Made by a program: the position numbers and the translations under genes. The notes beneath the pieces were generated by a model. It was given only the letters and a program-made list of their open reading frames with translations, did no database searches and had not been told where the DNA came from. Of a DNA stretch of 64,000 nt, positions 17,330 to 27,013 are shown in pieces (the stretch's first letter is position 1; the number at the start of each line of letters is the position of its first letter). Source of the stretch: Pseudomonas ceruminis (lineage in GTDB: Bacteria > Pseudomonadota > Gammaproteobacteria > Pseudomonadales > Pseudomonadaceae). Location of the stretch: NCBI RefSeq assembly GCF_021602025.1, contig NZ_BQHW01000014.1, forward strand, positions 62,001-126,000. Reading direction: 5' to 3'.

Positions 17330-19024
17330 ATGCCAGCCATGCACACCCCCGACAACCCGGCACTCGACCTCAAGCGCGTGCTCCAGGCCTTGCTTGCAGA
17401 CCAGCACCTGCAAGCCAACGACACCCTTCAAGTGCTCGAATACGCTGCTGCTCACCCCACCGGCCACCCGCTGGAGCAAATCGCCGACTGCCGCCTGGAA
17501 AACCGCCAGCAGCCCGGCCAGCCCCTGGACCTGAACTACCTCTGCCAATGGCTGGCCAACAAGGTCGGGCAACCCTTCCTGCGCATCGACCCTATGCAAC
17601 TCGACCTACCCCAGGTCGCCGGCCTGATCTCACCGGCCTTTGCCCAACGTCATGGCATCCTCATCGTCGCCGCCGACGCATCCAGCATCACCGTTGCCAG
17701 CGCCCAGCCCTACCAGGATGACTGGCAGGCAGACCTGGCCCGTAGCCTGGGCCGATCCATTCGTCGCGTACTGGCCAGCCCGCTGCAGATCCGTCAGTCA
17801 GGGCAGTCGTTCCAGCGCCTGGCCCAGTCGGTAAAGGGCGCGCAACACCAGCAGTCGGCCAGCCTTGGCGAACTCGATCAGTTGCTGGAGCTGGGCAGGC
17901 ACCAGGGTGAGGCCGCTGCCACCGACGCCCACATCGTGCACATCGTCGACTGGCTGTTGCAGTACGCAGTCGAGCAGCGTGCCAGCGATGTTCATCTGGA
18001 ACCGCGTCGCGAGCAGGGCCGGCTGCGCTACCGCATAGACGGGCTGCTGCATACGGTTTACGCCTTCCCCGCCAGCGTGACCCTGGCTGTCGTCAGCCGC
18101 CTCAAGCATCTGGGCCGCATGGATGTAGCAGAGAAACGCCGACCGCAAGATGGTCGTGTGCAAAGTAGCCTGCCAGGGGGGCGCGAAGTGGAACTGCGCC
18201 TGTCGACCCTGCCGACCCCATTCGGCGAGAAGCTGGTGCTGCGGCTGTTCGACCCGCAGCAGTTACGTGAAGACTTCGATCATCTGGGCCTGCAAGACGA
18301 GCAGCTGGCGCAATGGCAAGCCCTGCTGCAGCGCCGCCAAGGCATGCTGCTGGTTACCGGCCCCACTGGCTCGGGCAAGACCAGCACGCTGTACGCCAGC
18401 CTCAAGCTACTGGCCACGCCGGAGATCAACCTTTGCACCATCGAAGACCCTATCGAGCGGCTGGAGCCAGCGTTCAACCAGCTTCAGGTTCAGCCGGCCC
18501 TGGACCTGGGTTTTGCCAATGGCGTGCGCGCGTTGCTGCGCCAGGACCCTGACATCATCATGATCGGTGAAATACGTGACCGCGAAACCGCGCTGGTGGC
18601 GGTGCAGGCGGCACTGACGGGGCATCTGGTGCTATCGACCCTGCACACCAACGACAGTTGCAGCGCCATCACCCGCCTGCAGGAGCTGGGCGTGGCCAAT
18701 TACCTGATCACCGCCACCCTGGGCGGGGTCATGGCTCAACGCCTGGTGCGCCTGCTGTGCGCTCAATGCCAGGGTTCGCCATCGAGCGCCAGCGGCCAAC
18801 CCTGCCTGACCTGCCGGGGCACAGGCTTCCATGGCCGCACGGGCCTGTTCGAGCTGCTGATTCCAAGCGAAGGGATGCGCGACCGCATAGCGGCCGGGGC
18901 GGATGTTGCCAGCCTGCGGCACCAGGCGCGACAGGAAGGGTTACAAGACCTGCGCGGTTGCGGGGAAGCCAAAGTGGCCCGCGGTCTGACCCGCCTGGAA
19001 GAGGTGCTACGCGTCTGTGCCTGA
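17330..19024 (+). CDS. Orphan GspE/PilB-type secretion ATPase
   Basis: A 564-residue hexameric traffic ATPase of the type II secretion / type IV pilus family. An N-terminal domain (1-150) precedes the N2 domain (about 190-290; RASDVHLEPRREQGRLRYRIDG). The catalytic domain has Walker A GPTGSGKT near residue 344, the Asp box, Walker B (DPDIIMIGEIRDRETA) and the His box (TGHLVLSTLHTND). The zinc tetracysteine module CAQC...CLTC (about residues 481 and 494) is present. All catalytic motifs look intact. No gspD, F, G, C or pilin gene is nearby, so its partners must be elsewhere or it has another role. ATG 17339 is an equally good start. Confidence 0.9.
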   Translation: MPAMHTPDNPALDLKRVLQALLADQHLQANDTLQVLEYAAAHPTGHPLEQIADCRLENRQQPGQPLDLNYLCQWLANKVGQPFLRIDPMQLDLPQVAGLISPAFAQRHGILIVAADASSITVASAQPYQDDWQADLARSLGRSIRRVLASPLQIRQSGQSFQRLAQSVKGAQHQQSASLGELDQLLELGRHQGEAAATDAHIVHIVDWLLQYAVEQRASDVHLEPRREQGRLRYRIDGLLHTVYAFPASVTLAVVSRLKHLGRMDVAEKRRPQDGRVQSSLPGGREVELRLSTLPTPFGEKLVLRLFDPQQLREDFDHLGLQDEQLAQWQALLQRRQGMLLVTGPTGSGKTSTLYASLKLLATPEINLCTIEDPIERLEPAFNQLQVQPALDLGFANGVRALLRQDPDIIMIGEIRDRETALVAVQAALTGHLVLSTLHTNDSCSAITRLQELGVANYLITATLGGVMAQRLVRLLCAQCQGSPSSASGQPCLTCRGTGFHGRTGLFELLIPSEGMRDRIAAGADVASLRHQARQEGLQDLRGCGEAKVARGLTRLEEVLRVCA

Positions 19025-19113
19025 GCAAAAAACCGTTGTTTTCAAGGAACTTGGGCCTGCCTGACAGGATCAAAGCGGGCATCATCAGCCCTCACCCTTC
19101 GAGGTGTTTCATC

Positions 19114-19428
19114 ATGCGTCTTAAAACCGCCATCGCAGCCGCTGCCCTGCTGTCGCTGCCTATTGGCTCCGCCATGGCCGATACCTTCTGGCGCAATGTG
19201 CTTTCTTCCGGCGCAACCACCGGGTCCACCTACCTGACGTCCAGGGACCACAAGCTGGTGCTCGCGGCGCAGGAGGATGCGGGCAGCTTCGTGGCCAGCG
19301 ACGGCGCCATTCGTGGGCCGTTCCTGGAGTCCGCGATGCGCCAGGTGCGGGCTGAGCACCCCGGCCTGCAAGCCAGCGACATGGAATTGGCCAACGCCAT
19401 CCTGGCCAGAAATGCAGTAACCGAATAA
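19114..19428 (+). CDS. DUF2388 family secreted protein
   Basis: A 104-residue predicted periplasmic or secreted protein. The signal peptide (cleavage after SAMA, residue 22) is followed by DTFWRNVLSSGATTGSTYLT and by a segment with charged helices. The pattern is that of the small Pseudomonas DUF2388 proteins, whose function is unknown. It lies 89 bases after the GspE-like gene; the gap has no clear terminator, so co-transcription is possible, but a substrate relationship is only speculation. Confidence 0.8.
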   Translation: MRLKTAIAAAALLSLPIGSAMADTFWRNVLSSGATTGSTYLTSRDHKLVLAAQEDAGSFVASDGAIRGPFLESAMRQVRAEHPGLQASDMELANAILARNAVTE

Positions 19429-19441
19429 CCGCGTCGTGCTT

Positions 19442-19525
19442 TTCGCGGGTAAACCCGCTCCCATAGGGATCGCACCGCGCTGCCAGCGGCGCAGCACCTG
19501 TGGGGGCGGGTTTGTCTGCAACGCC
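19442..19525. repeat. REP pair between DUF2388 gene and gcvP
   Basis: REP units TTCGCGGGTAAACCCGCTCC (19442-19461) and the inverse CTGTGGGGGCGGGTTTGTC (19499-19517) surround a third hairpin-forming GC-rich stretch. The two flanking genes converge here. Confidence 0.72.
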
Positions 19526-19545
19526 CCCATAGCCGCTCTGACGCC

Positions 19546-22419
19546 CTAGCGATACGCCTCCACCGGCACACACGCACAGAACAGATTCCTGTCCCCATAC
19601 ACATTGTCGACCCGGTTCACCGCAGGCCAGTACTTGTGCTGGCGCACGTGAGCACTGGGGGCGACCGCCTCCTCCAGGCTGTATGGCCGGCTCCACGGTG
19701 CAAGCACATCGGCCAGCGTATGCGGCGCATGCTTGAGCGGGTTGTCCTCCGCCGTCCAGTTGCCCTGCTGCACCTCGCCGATTTCTGCGCGGATCGCCAG
19801 CATCGCCTCGACGAACCGGTCCAGCTCGGCCTTGGACTCGCTCTCGGTCGGCTCGACCATCAGCGTACCTGGCACCGGGAACGACATGGTCGGCGCATGG
19901 AAGCCGTAATCCATCAGGCGCTTGGCCACGTCCTCTTCCGTGATACCGGTCTGCGCCTTGAGTGGCCTGAGGTCGAGAATGCATTCATGCGCCACCCGCT
20001 GGTTACGGCCGCGATACAGCACCGGGAAGGCCCCGCCCAGCTGACTGGCCAGGTAGTTGGCCGACAGGATCGCCACCTCGCTGGCATCCGCCAGCTGCGG
20101 GCCCATCATGGCGATGTACATCCAGCTGATCGGCAGAATGCTCGCGCTGCCCCAGGGTGCTGCACTGACTGCGCTGTTGTTCGGGTCCAGGCCGGGCACG
20201 GGCACCACTGGGTGGCTGGCGACAAACGGCGTGAGGTGGGCGCGAATGCCAATCGGCCCCATGCCAGGGCCACCCCCACCGTGGGGGATGCAGAAGGTCT
20301 TGTGCAGGTTCATGTGCGACACGTCGGCACCGATGTCCGCGGGCCTGGCCAAACCCACCTGGGCATTGAGGTTGGCGCCATCCATGTAGACCTGGCCGCC
20401 GTGCTGGTGCACGACCTCACAGATTTCCCGAATGCCCTCCTCATACACGCCATGGGTCGATGGGTAGGTGACCATCAGGCAGGACAATCGCTCGCCTGCG
20501 GCACTGGCTTTGGCCTTGAGGTCGCCAAGGTCGACGTTGCCGTCGTCATCGCAGTCGACGATCACCACCTCCATGCCCGCCATTTGTGCCGAAGCCGGGT
20601 TGGTACCGTGGGCCGAGGAAGGGATCAGGCACAGGGTGCGCTGCGGCTGGTGGCGGCTGCGGTGATAGCGGGTGATGGCCATGAGGCCGGCGTATTCGCC
20701 CTGGGCGCCGGAATTGGGTTGCATGCAGATGGCGTCGAACCCCGTTATGGCGCATAACCAGCGTTCCAGTTCGTCGATCATCGCCTTGTAGCCCGTGGTC
20801 TGGCCCGCAGGCGCGAAGGGATGGAGCTGGGCGAACGCAGGCCACGTAATGGGAATCATCTCACTGGTGGCGTTGAGTTTCATGGTGCAGGAACCCAGCG
20901 GGATCATCGACTGGTTCAGTGCCAGGTCCTTGTTCTCCAGTTGTTTGAGATAGCGCAGCATCTCGGTTTCGCTGTGGTGCAGGTTGAACACCGGATGGCC
21001 GAGAAACGGTGTGCGCCGTGCCAGTGCCGCGGGAATGCCTTCCGGCAGGACCTGCTGGTCAAGGCCGGGCACCTCCAGGCCATGGTCCACTCCAAGGAAG
21101 ATGTCGAATAGCCGCAACACAGTGTCTTCGCTGCAGGTCTCGTCCAGGCTTACACCCAGCTGGCCACGCCCCAGAATGCGCAGGTTGATCCGCGCCGCCT
21201 CGGCGCTTTCGATGATCGCCGCCTGGGCGCCGCCCACCTCAAGGGTCAGCGTGTCGAAGAAATACTGGTTGAGACGCTTGATCCCCTTCGCCTCAAGGCC
21301 CGCGGCCAATACGACGGTGAGCCGGTGGACGCGCTGGGCGATGCGCTGCAAGCCTTCAGGGCCGTGGTACACCGCATAGAAGCCGGCGATGTTGGCCAGC
21401 AGCACCTGGGCCGTGCAGATGTTGGAGTTGGCCTTCTCACGGCGGATGTGTTGTTCACGGGTCTGCAAGGCCATGCGCAGCGCGGTGTTGCCACGGGCGT
21501 CGCGGGACACGCCAATGATGCGGCCCGGCATGGCCCGCTTGTAGTCGTCGCGACAGGCGAAATAGGCTGCATGCGGGCCGCCGTAGCCCATAGGCACACC
21601 GAAGCGCTGGGTCGAGCCAAGCACCACATCGGCGCCAAACTCGCCGGGCGGTGTCAGCACCACCAGGCTCAGCAGGTCCGCCGCCACGCAGGCCAACGCC
21701 TGTTGGCTGTGTAGCTGGTCGATGAGGGGGCGCAGGTCGCGTACCTCACCCTGGGTGTCCGGGTACTGCAGCAGCGCGCCGAATACCTGATGCTGGGCAA
21801 GGTTATCCACAGAGTCGACGATCAACTCGAAACCAAAGCCTTCGGCACGGGTACGCAGCACCGAGAGCGTCTGCGGATGGCAGTGCTCGTCGGCGAAGAA
21901 CGCGTTGCGCTTGTTACGCGTCACGCGCTTGGCCAGCGCCATGGCTTCGGCAGCTGCGGTGGCCTCGTCGAGCAGCGAAGCATTGGCCAATGCCAGGCCG
22001 GTAAGGTCGATCACCATCTGCTGGAAGTTGAGCAGGGCTTCGAGCCGGCCTTGCGCGATTTCAGGTTGGTAAGGCGTGTAGGCGGTGTACCAGCCCGGGT
22101 TTTCCAGCACGTTGCGCAGAATGACAGTGGGTGTGATGGTGCCGTGGTAGCCCATGCCGATCAGGCTTGTCCACAGCTGATTCTGCTCGGCGTAACTGGC
22201 GAGCCTGGCCAGTGCGGCCTGCTCATCCAAGGCCGGTGGCAAGTCGAGGGCGCGGTTCAAGCGGATGCCCGGCGGCACGGTCTGCTCGATCAACTCGCTG
22301 CGGCTGTTGAGGCCCAGCGCGCTGAGCATGGCCTGCTGCTCCGAGGCATCGGGCCCCAGGTGGCGGCGCAGGAACGGGTTGAGCTCTTGCAGTTGCTGCA
22401 GGGATGGCGACTGGGACAT
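19546..22419 (-). CDS. gcvP: Glycine dehydrogenase (decarboxylating), P protein
   Basis: Large PLP subunit of the glycine cleavage complex; decarboxylates glycine and passes the aminomethyl group to the lipoyl arm of GcvH. The 957-residue fused (alpha-beta) form is full length. The PLP lysine lies in [18 protein letters not shown] (around residue 705), followed by the glycine-rich loop. It is the third gene of gcvT-gcvH-gcvP; a hairpin separates it from gcvH. Pseudomonads often have two gcv sets; this one is probably the second, without a linked sdaA/glyA. Confidence 0.96.
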   Translation of the reverse strand: MSQSPSLQQLQELNPFLRRHLGPDASEQQAMLSALGLNSRSELIEQTVPPGIRLNRALDLPPALDEQAALARLASYAEQNQLWTSLIGMGYHGTITPTVILRNVLENPGWYTAYTPYQPEIAQGRLEALLNFQQMVIDLTGLALANASLLDEATAAAEAMALAKRVTRNKRNAFFADEHCHPQTLSVLRTRAEGFGFELIVDSVDNLAQHQVFGALLQYPDTQGEVRDLRPLIDQLHSQQALACVAADLLSLVVLTPPGEFGADVVLGSTQRFGVPMGYGGPHAAYFACRDDYKRAMPGRIIGVSRDARGNTALRMALQTREQHIRREKANSNICTAQVLLANIAGFYAVYHGPEGLQRIAQRVHRLTVVLAAGLEAKGIKRLNQYFFDTLTLEVGGAQAAIIESAEAARINLRILGRGQLGVSLDETCSEDTVLRLFDIFLGVDHGLEVPGLDQQVLPEGIPAALARRTPFLGHPVFNLHHSETEMLRYLKQLENKDLALNQSMIPLGSCTMKLNATSEMIPITWPAFAQLHPFAPAGQTTGYKAMIDELERWLCAITGFDAICMQPNSGAQGEYAGLMAITRYHRSRHQPQRTLCLIPSSAHGTNPASAQMAGMEVVIVDCDDDGNVDLGDLKAKASAAGERLSCLMVTYPSTHGVYEEGIREICEVVHQHGGQVYMDGANLNAQVGLARPADIGADVSHMNLHKTFCIPHGGGGPGMGPIGIRAHLTPFVASHPVVPVPGLDPNNSAVSAAPWGSASILPISWMYIAMMGPQLADASEVAILSANYLASQLGGAFPVLYRGRNQRVAHECILDLRPLKAQTGITEEDVAKRLMDYGFHAPTMSFPVPGTLMVEPTESESKAELDRFVEAMLAIRAEIGEVQQGNWTAEDNPLKHAPHTLADVLAPWSRPYSLEEAVAPSAHVRQHKYWPAVNRVDNVYGDRNLFCACVPVEAYR

Positions 22420-22513
22420 GACGACGCTCTCTTCCTGGACCAGGTCTCATGGAGACTTATAAGTCTAGGAAGGATTGCCGATACTGCGGGAAAACTTGTC
22501 TGGGCAATACCGG

Positions 22514-22540
22514 CCTCATCGCCGACAGGCGGCGATGAGG
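22514..22540 (-). terminator. Hairpin between gcvH and gcvP (attenuator or processing site)
   Basis: CCTCATCGCCG (22514-22524) pairs with CGGCGATGAGG (22530-22540) in an 11-bp stem with a 5-base loop. No T-tract follows on either strand, so partial termination or 3'-end protection of the gcvTH transcript is more likely than a full stop. Confidence 0.6.
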
Positions 22541-22549
22541 CGCGGACAG

Positions 22550-22933
22550 TTACTCGCCGATAGCCGCTTTGTAACCCGCTGCATCCAGCAGCTTGTCCAG
22601 TTCGGCCTGGTCGCTTGGCTTGAGCTTGAAGATCCAGGCAGTGTAAGGCGCTTCGTTGAGCTGCTCCGGGCTATCGGCCAGTGCTTCGTTGACCTCGATC
22701 ACTTCACCGCTGACCGGGGCATAGATATCCGAAGCGGCCTTCACCGACTCGACCACACCCGCCGCATCGCCAGCCGCGAACACCTTGCCCACTTCTGCCA
22801 GTTCAACGAACACCACATCACCCAGGGCCTGCTGGGCGTGGTCGCTGATGCCCACGGTCACTGTGCCATCGGCTTCAAGGCGTGCCCACTCGTGGCTTTC
22901 GGCAAAACGCAGATCGGCGGGGATATTGCTCAT
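22550..22933 (-). CDS. gcvH: Glycine cleavage system H protein
   Basis: A 127-residue lipoyl carrier. The lipoylated lysine is Lys65 in [18 protein letters not shown]. Length and N-terminus (ESHEWARLE) are standard. It lies 47 bases after gcvT and 130 bases before gcvP on the same strand. It shuttles the methylamine group between GcvP, GcvT and lipoamide dehydrogenase (not encoded here). Confidence 0.96.
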   Translation of the reverse strand: MSNIPADLRFAESHEWARLEADGTVTVGISDHAQQALGDVVFVELAEVGKVFAAGDAAGVVESVKAASDIYAPVSGEVIEVNEALADSPEQLNEAPYTAWIFKLKPSDQAELDKLLDAAGYKAAIGE

Positions 22934-22980
22934 GTCTTGTATTCCTCGATTGGGTCAGCGGTCGGCCCGCCGTTAATTGT

Positions 22981-24063
22981 TCAGATCAGAATCTTGCCGT
23001 GGCGCACAAAAGTCGGTTTGACCACCCGCACCGGGTACCACTTGCCGCGAATCTCGACCTCGGCACGGTCTCCGGTGGCCATAGGCACCCGGGCCAGAGC
23101 AATGGATTTGCTCAGCGTAGGAGAGAAACTACCACTGGTGATCTCCCCTTCGCCAATCCCGGCAACGCGAACCACCTGATGGGCGCGCAAAACGCCGCGT
23201 TCTTCCAGTACCAGGCCGACCAGTTTGTCCTGCACGCCGTGCTCGATTTCTGCCAGCAGGCTGGCGCGGCCGATGAAGTCGCGCTCTGCCGGTTCCCACG
23301 CGATGCTCCAGCCCAGATTGGACGTGAGGGGGGTGTGGTGTTCATCGATATCCTGGCCGTAGAGGTTCATGCCGGCTTCCAGCCGCAGTGTATCGCGGGC
23401 GCCCAGGCCACTGGGGGCGATACCGGCACCCACCAAGTCGTTGTAGAAGGCCACCGCCTCCCTGCCCGGCAGGATGATCTCCAGGCCGTCTTCACCGGTG
23501 TAGCCGGTGCGGGCAATGAACCAGTCACCGTCGGCAAGCCCTTCGAACGGGCGCAGTTCACGGATCAGCGCCGCGCGCGAGGCACTGAGCAACGCGGCTA
23601 CCTTTTCCCGTGCCTGAGGCCCCTGGATGGCGAGAATGGCCAGGTCGGGTCGCACTTCGACACCCACCGAGAACCCCGCGCTCTGGGCTTCCAGCCAAGC
23701 CAGCACCTTGGCCCGTGTGGCAGCGTTGGTGACCAGGCGATAGCCATGTTCCGTGCGGTAGACGATCAGGTCGTCAATGACCCCTCCCGCTTCGTTGAGC
23801 AGCGGGCTGTACAGTGCCTTGCCTACGCCCCCCAAGCGGGCTACGTCGTTGGCCAGCAAGCGCTGCAGCCAGGCAGTGGCATCGCTGCCATCGATGTCGA
23901 TCACTGTCATGTGGGAAACATCGAAAACCCCGCAATCGCTGCGTACCTGATGGTGCTCCTCGACCTGCGAGCCATAGTGCAGGGGCATGTCCCAGCCACC
24001 AAAGTCGACCGTCTTGGCGCCGAGCGCCAGGTGGAGGTCGTATAAAAGCGTGCGCTGTCCCAT
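22981..24063 (-). CDS. gcvT: Aminomethyltransferase, glycine cleavage T protein
   Basis: Transfers the one-carbon unit from aminomethyl-lipoyl GcvH to tetrahydrofolate. The 360-residue protein begins RTLLYDLHLALGAKTVDFGGWDMPLHY and carries the folate-binding DVSHM and the RTGYTGEDGLEI segments. ATG 24063 follows GGAGAAACCC. It is the first gene of the operon. I looked for a glycine riboswitch in the 123-base leader and did not see the conserved tandem aptamer motifs. Confidence 0.95.
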   Translation of the reverse strand: MGQRTLLYDLHLALGAKTVDFGGWDMPLHYGSQVEEHHQVRSDCGVFDVSHMTVIDIDGSDATAWLQRLLANDVARLGGVGKALYSPLLNEAGGVIDDLIVYRTEHGYRLVTNAATRAKVLAWLEAQSAGFSVGVEVRPDLAILAIQGPQAREKVAALLSASRAALIRELRPFEGLADGDWFIARTGYTGEDGLEIILPGREAVAFYNDLVGAGIAPSGLGARDTLRLEAGMNLYGQDIDEHHTPLTSNLGWSIAWEPAERDFIGRASLLAEIEHGVQDKLVGLVLEERGVLRAHQVVRVAGIGEGEITSGSFSPTLSKSIALARVPMATGDRAEVEIRGKWYPVRVVKPTFVRHGKILI

Positions 24064-24186
24064 GGGTTTCTCCTTCCGGGCGTGGCGAAGCGGCGGCGGT
24101 CGATGACGTTCAGTCGTCAGCTTTTCTTGTAAGACCCGCCGCGCGAATGCCGCGCATTGTAGCCGCAAGGGCGAAGGCTGGCATCC

Positions 24187-25809
24187 TCAGTGACTGTGAC
24201 CGGGGCGTCGGGCGGAACGGCGAATCAGGCCGATGACCGGCAGCAGGCCCACCAATACAAGGGTCAAGGCAGGCAACGAGGCGCGCGCCCACTCTCCCTC
24301 GCTGGTCATCTCGAACACCCGGACTGCGAGGGTGTCCCAGCCGAAGGGGCGCATCAGCAAGGTAGCCGGCATTTCCTTGAGCACATCGACGAACACCAGC
24401 AGCGCAGCGCTGAGCGCCCCCGGCACCAGCAGTGGCAGATACACCTTGAAAAACAATCTCGCGCCACCGACGCCAAGGCTGCGAGAAGCCTCTGGCAAGG
24501 ACGGGCGAATACGCTCCAGGCTGCTTTCCAGTGGCCCATAGGCGACGGCGATGAACCGCACCAGGTAGGCCAGCAGCAAGGCAGCCACACTGCCCAGCAA
24601 CAGGGGCTTGCCGGCGCCCCCCAGCCAGCTGGACAGCGGTATCACCAGGTGGTTGTCCAAGTAGCTGAACGCCAGCATGATCGACACCGCCAGCACTGAG
24701 CCGGGTAAGGCGTAGCCCAGGTTCGCCAGGCCGACCCCGGCACGAATACCGCCGGTCGGCGCCTGGCGCCGGGCAAACGCCAGCAGCAAGGCCACACACA
24801 CCGTGATCAATGCCGCCATGCCACCCAGGTAGAGGGTGTGCAGCACCAGGCCGACATAACGCTCATCCAGATCATGCCGGCCCCGCTGCCAGCACCATAC
24901 CAGCAGCTGCAACAGCGGAATGACGAAGGCACAGGCAAACACCAGCAGGCACCAGCCACTGGCGAGCAGCGCCTTGACTCCGTGCAAGTGATACAGCGCC
25001 TGCCCCCGTGGGCGTTCGTTGCCGCTGCGCGTCGCACCCCGGGCGCGGCGCTCGCCGTAGAGCACCAGCATCACCGCCAGCAGTAGCAAGCTCGCCAGCT
25101 GAGCGGCGCTGGAAAGGCTGAAAAAACCGTACCAGGTCTTGTAGATGGCGGTGGTGAAGGTATCGAAGTTGAATACCGCTACCGCACCGAAATCAGCCAG
25201 GGTTTCCATCAGGGCCAGCGCGATGCCGGCGCCGATCGCAGGCCTTGCCATAGGCAGGGCAACCCGCCAGAACGCTTGCAAGGGCGACAGGCCGAGCACC
25301 CGCGCAGCTTCCATCAGGCCTTTGCCTTGGGCGAGGAATGCGGTGCGCGCAAGCAGGTAGACGTAGGGGTAGAACACCAGCACCAGCACGATGATCACCC
25401 CACCGGTGGAGCGCACCCGCGGCAGGCGCATCGGCCCGAATACCTCGCGCAAGGCACTTTGCACGGGGCCGGCGAAATCCAGCAGGCCGACGAAGACGAA
25501 CGCCAGCACATAGGCGGGGATCGCAAACGGCAGCATCAGCGCCCAGTCCAGCCAGCGCCTGCCAGGAAACTCGCACAGGCTGGTGAGCCAGGCCAGGCTG
25601 ACACCGAGCACGGTGACGCCAAGCCCCACGCCAACCACCAGGGTCAGGGTATTGCCGAGCAGGCGGCTCATCTGGGTGTCGAGCAGGTGGGACCAGATCT
25701 GCAGGTCGATTGATTGCCAGGACAGCAGCAGCACGCTCAGGGGGAGCAGCACCAAGGCGGCGATCAGGCAGACCGGGAGGTACCAGCGACGTTGGGGGGT
25801 GTGGGGCAA
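24187..25809 (-). CDS. fbpB: Iron(III) ABC transporter permease (FbpB/HitB-type)
   Basis: Fused double permease of 540 residues with about twelve hydrophobic segments and two EAA loops (MEAARVLGLSPLQAFWRVALP and PEASRSLGVGGARLFFKVYLP), as in SfuB/FbpB. The frame starts with TTG 25809; no ATG exists before the first membrane segment. It lies 105 bases after the binding protein gene, a gap that holds three stacked hairpins. The ATPase gene (fbpC) is not in the neighbourhood and must be supplied from elsewhere. Confidence 0.9.
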   Translation of the reverse strand: MPHTPQRRWYLPVCLIAALVLLPLSVLLLSWQSIDLQIWSHLLDTQMSRLLGNTLTLVVGVGLGVTVLGVSLAWLTSLCEFPGRRWLDWALMLPFAIPAYVLAFVFVGLLDFAGPVQSALREVFGPMRLPRVRSTGGVIIVLVLVFYPYVYLLARTAFLAQGKGLMEAARVLGLSPLQAFWRVALPMARPAIGAGIALALMETLADFGAVAVFNFDTFTTAIYKTWYGFFSLSSAAQLASLLLLAVMLVLYGERRARGATRSGNERPRGQALYHLHGVKALLASGWCLLVFACAFVIPLLQLLVWCWQRGRHDLDERYVGLVLHTLYLGGMAALITVCVALLLAFARRQAPTGGIRAGVGLANLGYALPGSVLAVSIMLAFSYLDNHLVIPLSSWLGGAGKPLLLGSVAALLLAYLVRFIAVAYGPLESSLERIRPSLPEASRSLGVGGARLFFKVYLPLLVPGALSAALLVFVDVLKEMPATLLMRPFGWDTLAVRVFEMTSEGEWARASLPALTLVLVGLLPVIGLIRRSARRPGHSH

Positions 25810-25833
25810 ATCGGATTTCTCTGTGGCTGGTTG

Positions 25834-25894
25834 CGACCGCTTTGCGGTCGTTCGCGGGCAGTGCCTGCCCCGCGAAAGGGCCCTTGCGGGCCCC
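25834..25894. repeat. Three consecutive hairpins between fbpA and fbpB
   Basis: GACCGCTTTGCGGTC, then TTCGCGGGCAG with CTGCCCCGCGAA, then GGGCCCTTGCGGGCCC, packed in 61 bases. They would stabilise the fbpA transcript or attenuate fbpB, a common way to keep the binding protein in excess. Confidence 0.6.
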
Positions 25895-25914
25895 AGAAGG
25901 ATAAAGCCTGCCGC

Positions 25915-26916
25915 TTAGTTGTAGCCAGCCCGATCCATCAGGCGAATGGCTTCGGCCTGGCGCTTGCCGGCCACTTCGACAGGGATGCTGTCAGCCTTGA
26001 AGCTGCCCCAGGCCGCGACTTCGTCCGATGGCTTGACCTTGGGGTTGGCCGGAAACTCCTGGTTGATGTCAGCGAACAGCTTCTGCGCCTCCTCGCCGGT
26101 CATCCACTCCACCAGCTTCTTGGCTGCCTCCGGGTGCGGTGCGTGCTTGGTCAGGCCAATCCCCGACAGGTTGACATGCACACCGCGGTCGCCCTGGTTA
26201 GGCCAGAAAATCTTTACCGGCAGGTTCGGGTTCTGCTTGTGCAAGCGCCCGTAGTAGTAAGTGTTGACCACCCCCACGTCGCACTGGCCCGCCTCGATGG
26301 CCTGGATCACCGAATTGTCGTCGGAGAACACGTCGGTCGACAGGTTGTTTACCCAGCCTTTGACGATTTGTTCAGCCTTGGCTTCGCCGTGGTTCTCGAT
26401 CAGCGTGGCGGTCAGCGACTGGTTGTATACCTTCTTCGCCGTGCGCAGGCACAGGCGACCCTCCCAGTGCTTGTCGGCCAGTGCTTCATAGGTGCTCAGC
26501 TCCGTCGGCTTGACCCGCTCGGTGGAGTAGACGATGGTCCGCGCACGCAGGCTCAGGCCGGTCCAGTCATGGGACGAGGCGCGGTATTGGGACGGGATGT
26601 TCTGGTCGATGATATCCGACTTGATCGGCTGCAGGATGCCCATTTGCTCGGCCTGCCAGAGGTTGCCGGCATCGACGGTCAGCAGCAGGTCGGCCACCCC
26701 GTTCTCGCCCTCGGCCTTGATGCGTTGCATCAGCGGGGCTTCCTTGTCGGTAATGAACTTGATCTTGACCCCGGTCTTGGCGGTGTAGGCGTCGAACACC
26801 GGCTTGATCAGCTCGTCGATGCGCGAGGAGTACACCACCACTTCGTCCGCCGCCTGGGCCGTGCCGCCGAACAGGGTCAGGGCCAGGGCGGCCAGTAGGG
26901 GCTTGCGTGGCAACAT
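25915..26916 (-). CDS. fbpA: Iron(III)-binding periplasmic protein (FbpA/HitA-type)
   Basis: A 333-residue extracytoplasmic binding protein. Signal peptide ends GTAQA (about residue 22); the mature protein starts [21 protein letters not shown]. The adjacent tyrosines in NTYYYGRL (about 220) match the iron-ligating Tyr pair of ferric-binding proteins. ATG 26916 follows GGAG. A Fur-like box lies 33-54 bases upstream. Predicted to feed ferric ion to the FbpB permease across the inner membrane. Confidence 0.92.
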   Translation of the reverse strand: MLPRKPLLAALALTLFGGTAQAADEVVVYSSRIDELIKPVFDAYTAKTGVKIKFITDKEAPLMQRIKAEGENGVADLLLTVDAGNLWQAEQMGILQPIKSDIIDQNIPSQYRASSHDWTGLSLRARTIVYSTERVKPTELSTYEALADKHWEGRLCLRTAKKVYNQSLTATLIENHGEAKAEQIVKGWVNNLSTDVFSDDNSVIQAIEAGQCDVGVVNTYYYGRLHKQNPNLPVKIFWPNQGDRGVHVNLSGIGLTKHAPHPEAAKKLVEWMTGEEAQKLFADINQEFPANPKVKPSDEVAAWGSFKADSIPVEVAGKRQAEAIRLMDRAGYN

Positions 26917-26948
26917 GGAAAGCACTCCTCGGATCGTATGAGAGGCGC

Positions 26949-26970
26949 AAATGGTAGTGAATCCCATTTT
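26949..26970. promoter_or_regulatory. Fur box upstream of fbpA
   Basis: AAATGGTAGTGAATCCCATTTT differs from the palindromic Fur pattern AAATGATAATGATTCTCATTTT at four positions. Flanking GC and GC extend the inverted repeat (GCAAATGG ... CCATTTTGC, 26947-26972). It sits just upstream of fbpA, as expected for iron repression. Confidence 0.7.
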
Positions 26971-27013
26971 GCGGCTCATCCACCGAGCAGTTACCGGATG
27001 TTGCAAAGCCCCC

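Noticed and set aside
24064-24186. Possible glycine riboswitch upstream of gcvT
   Set aside because: The short leader lacks the tandem aptamer motifs; only the ribosome binding site is evident.
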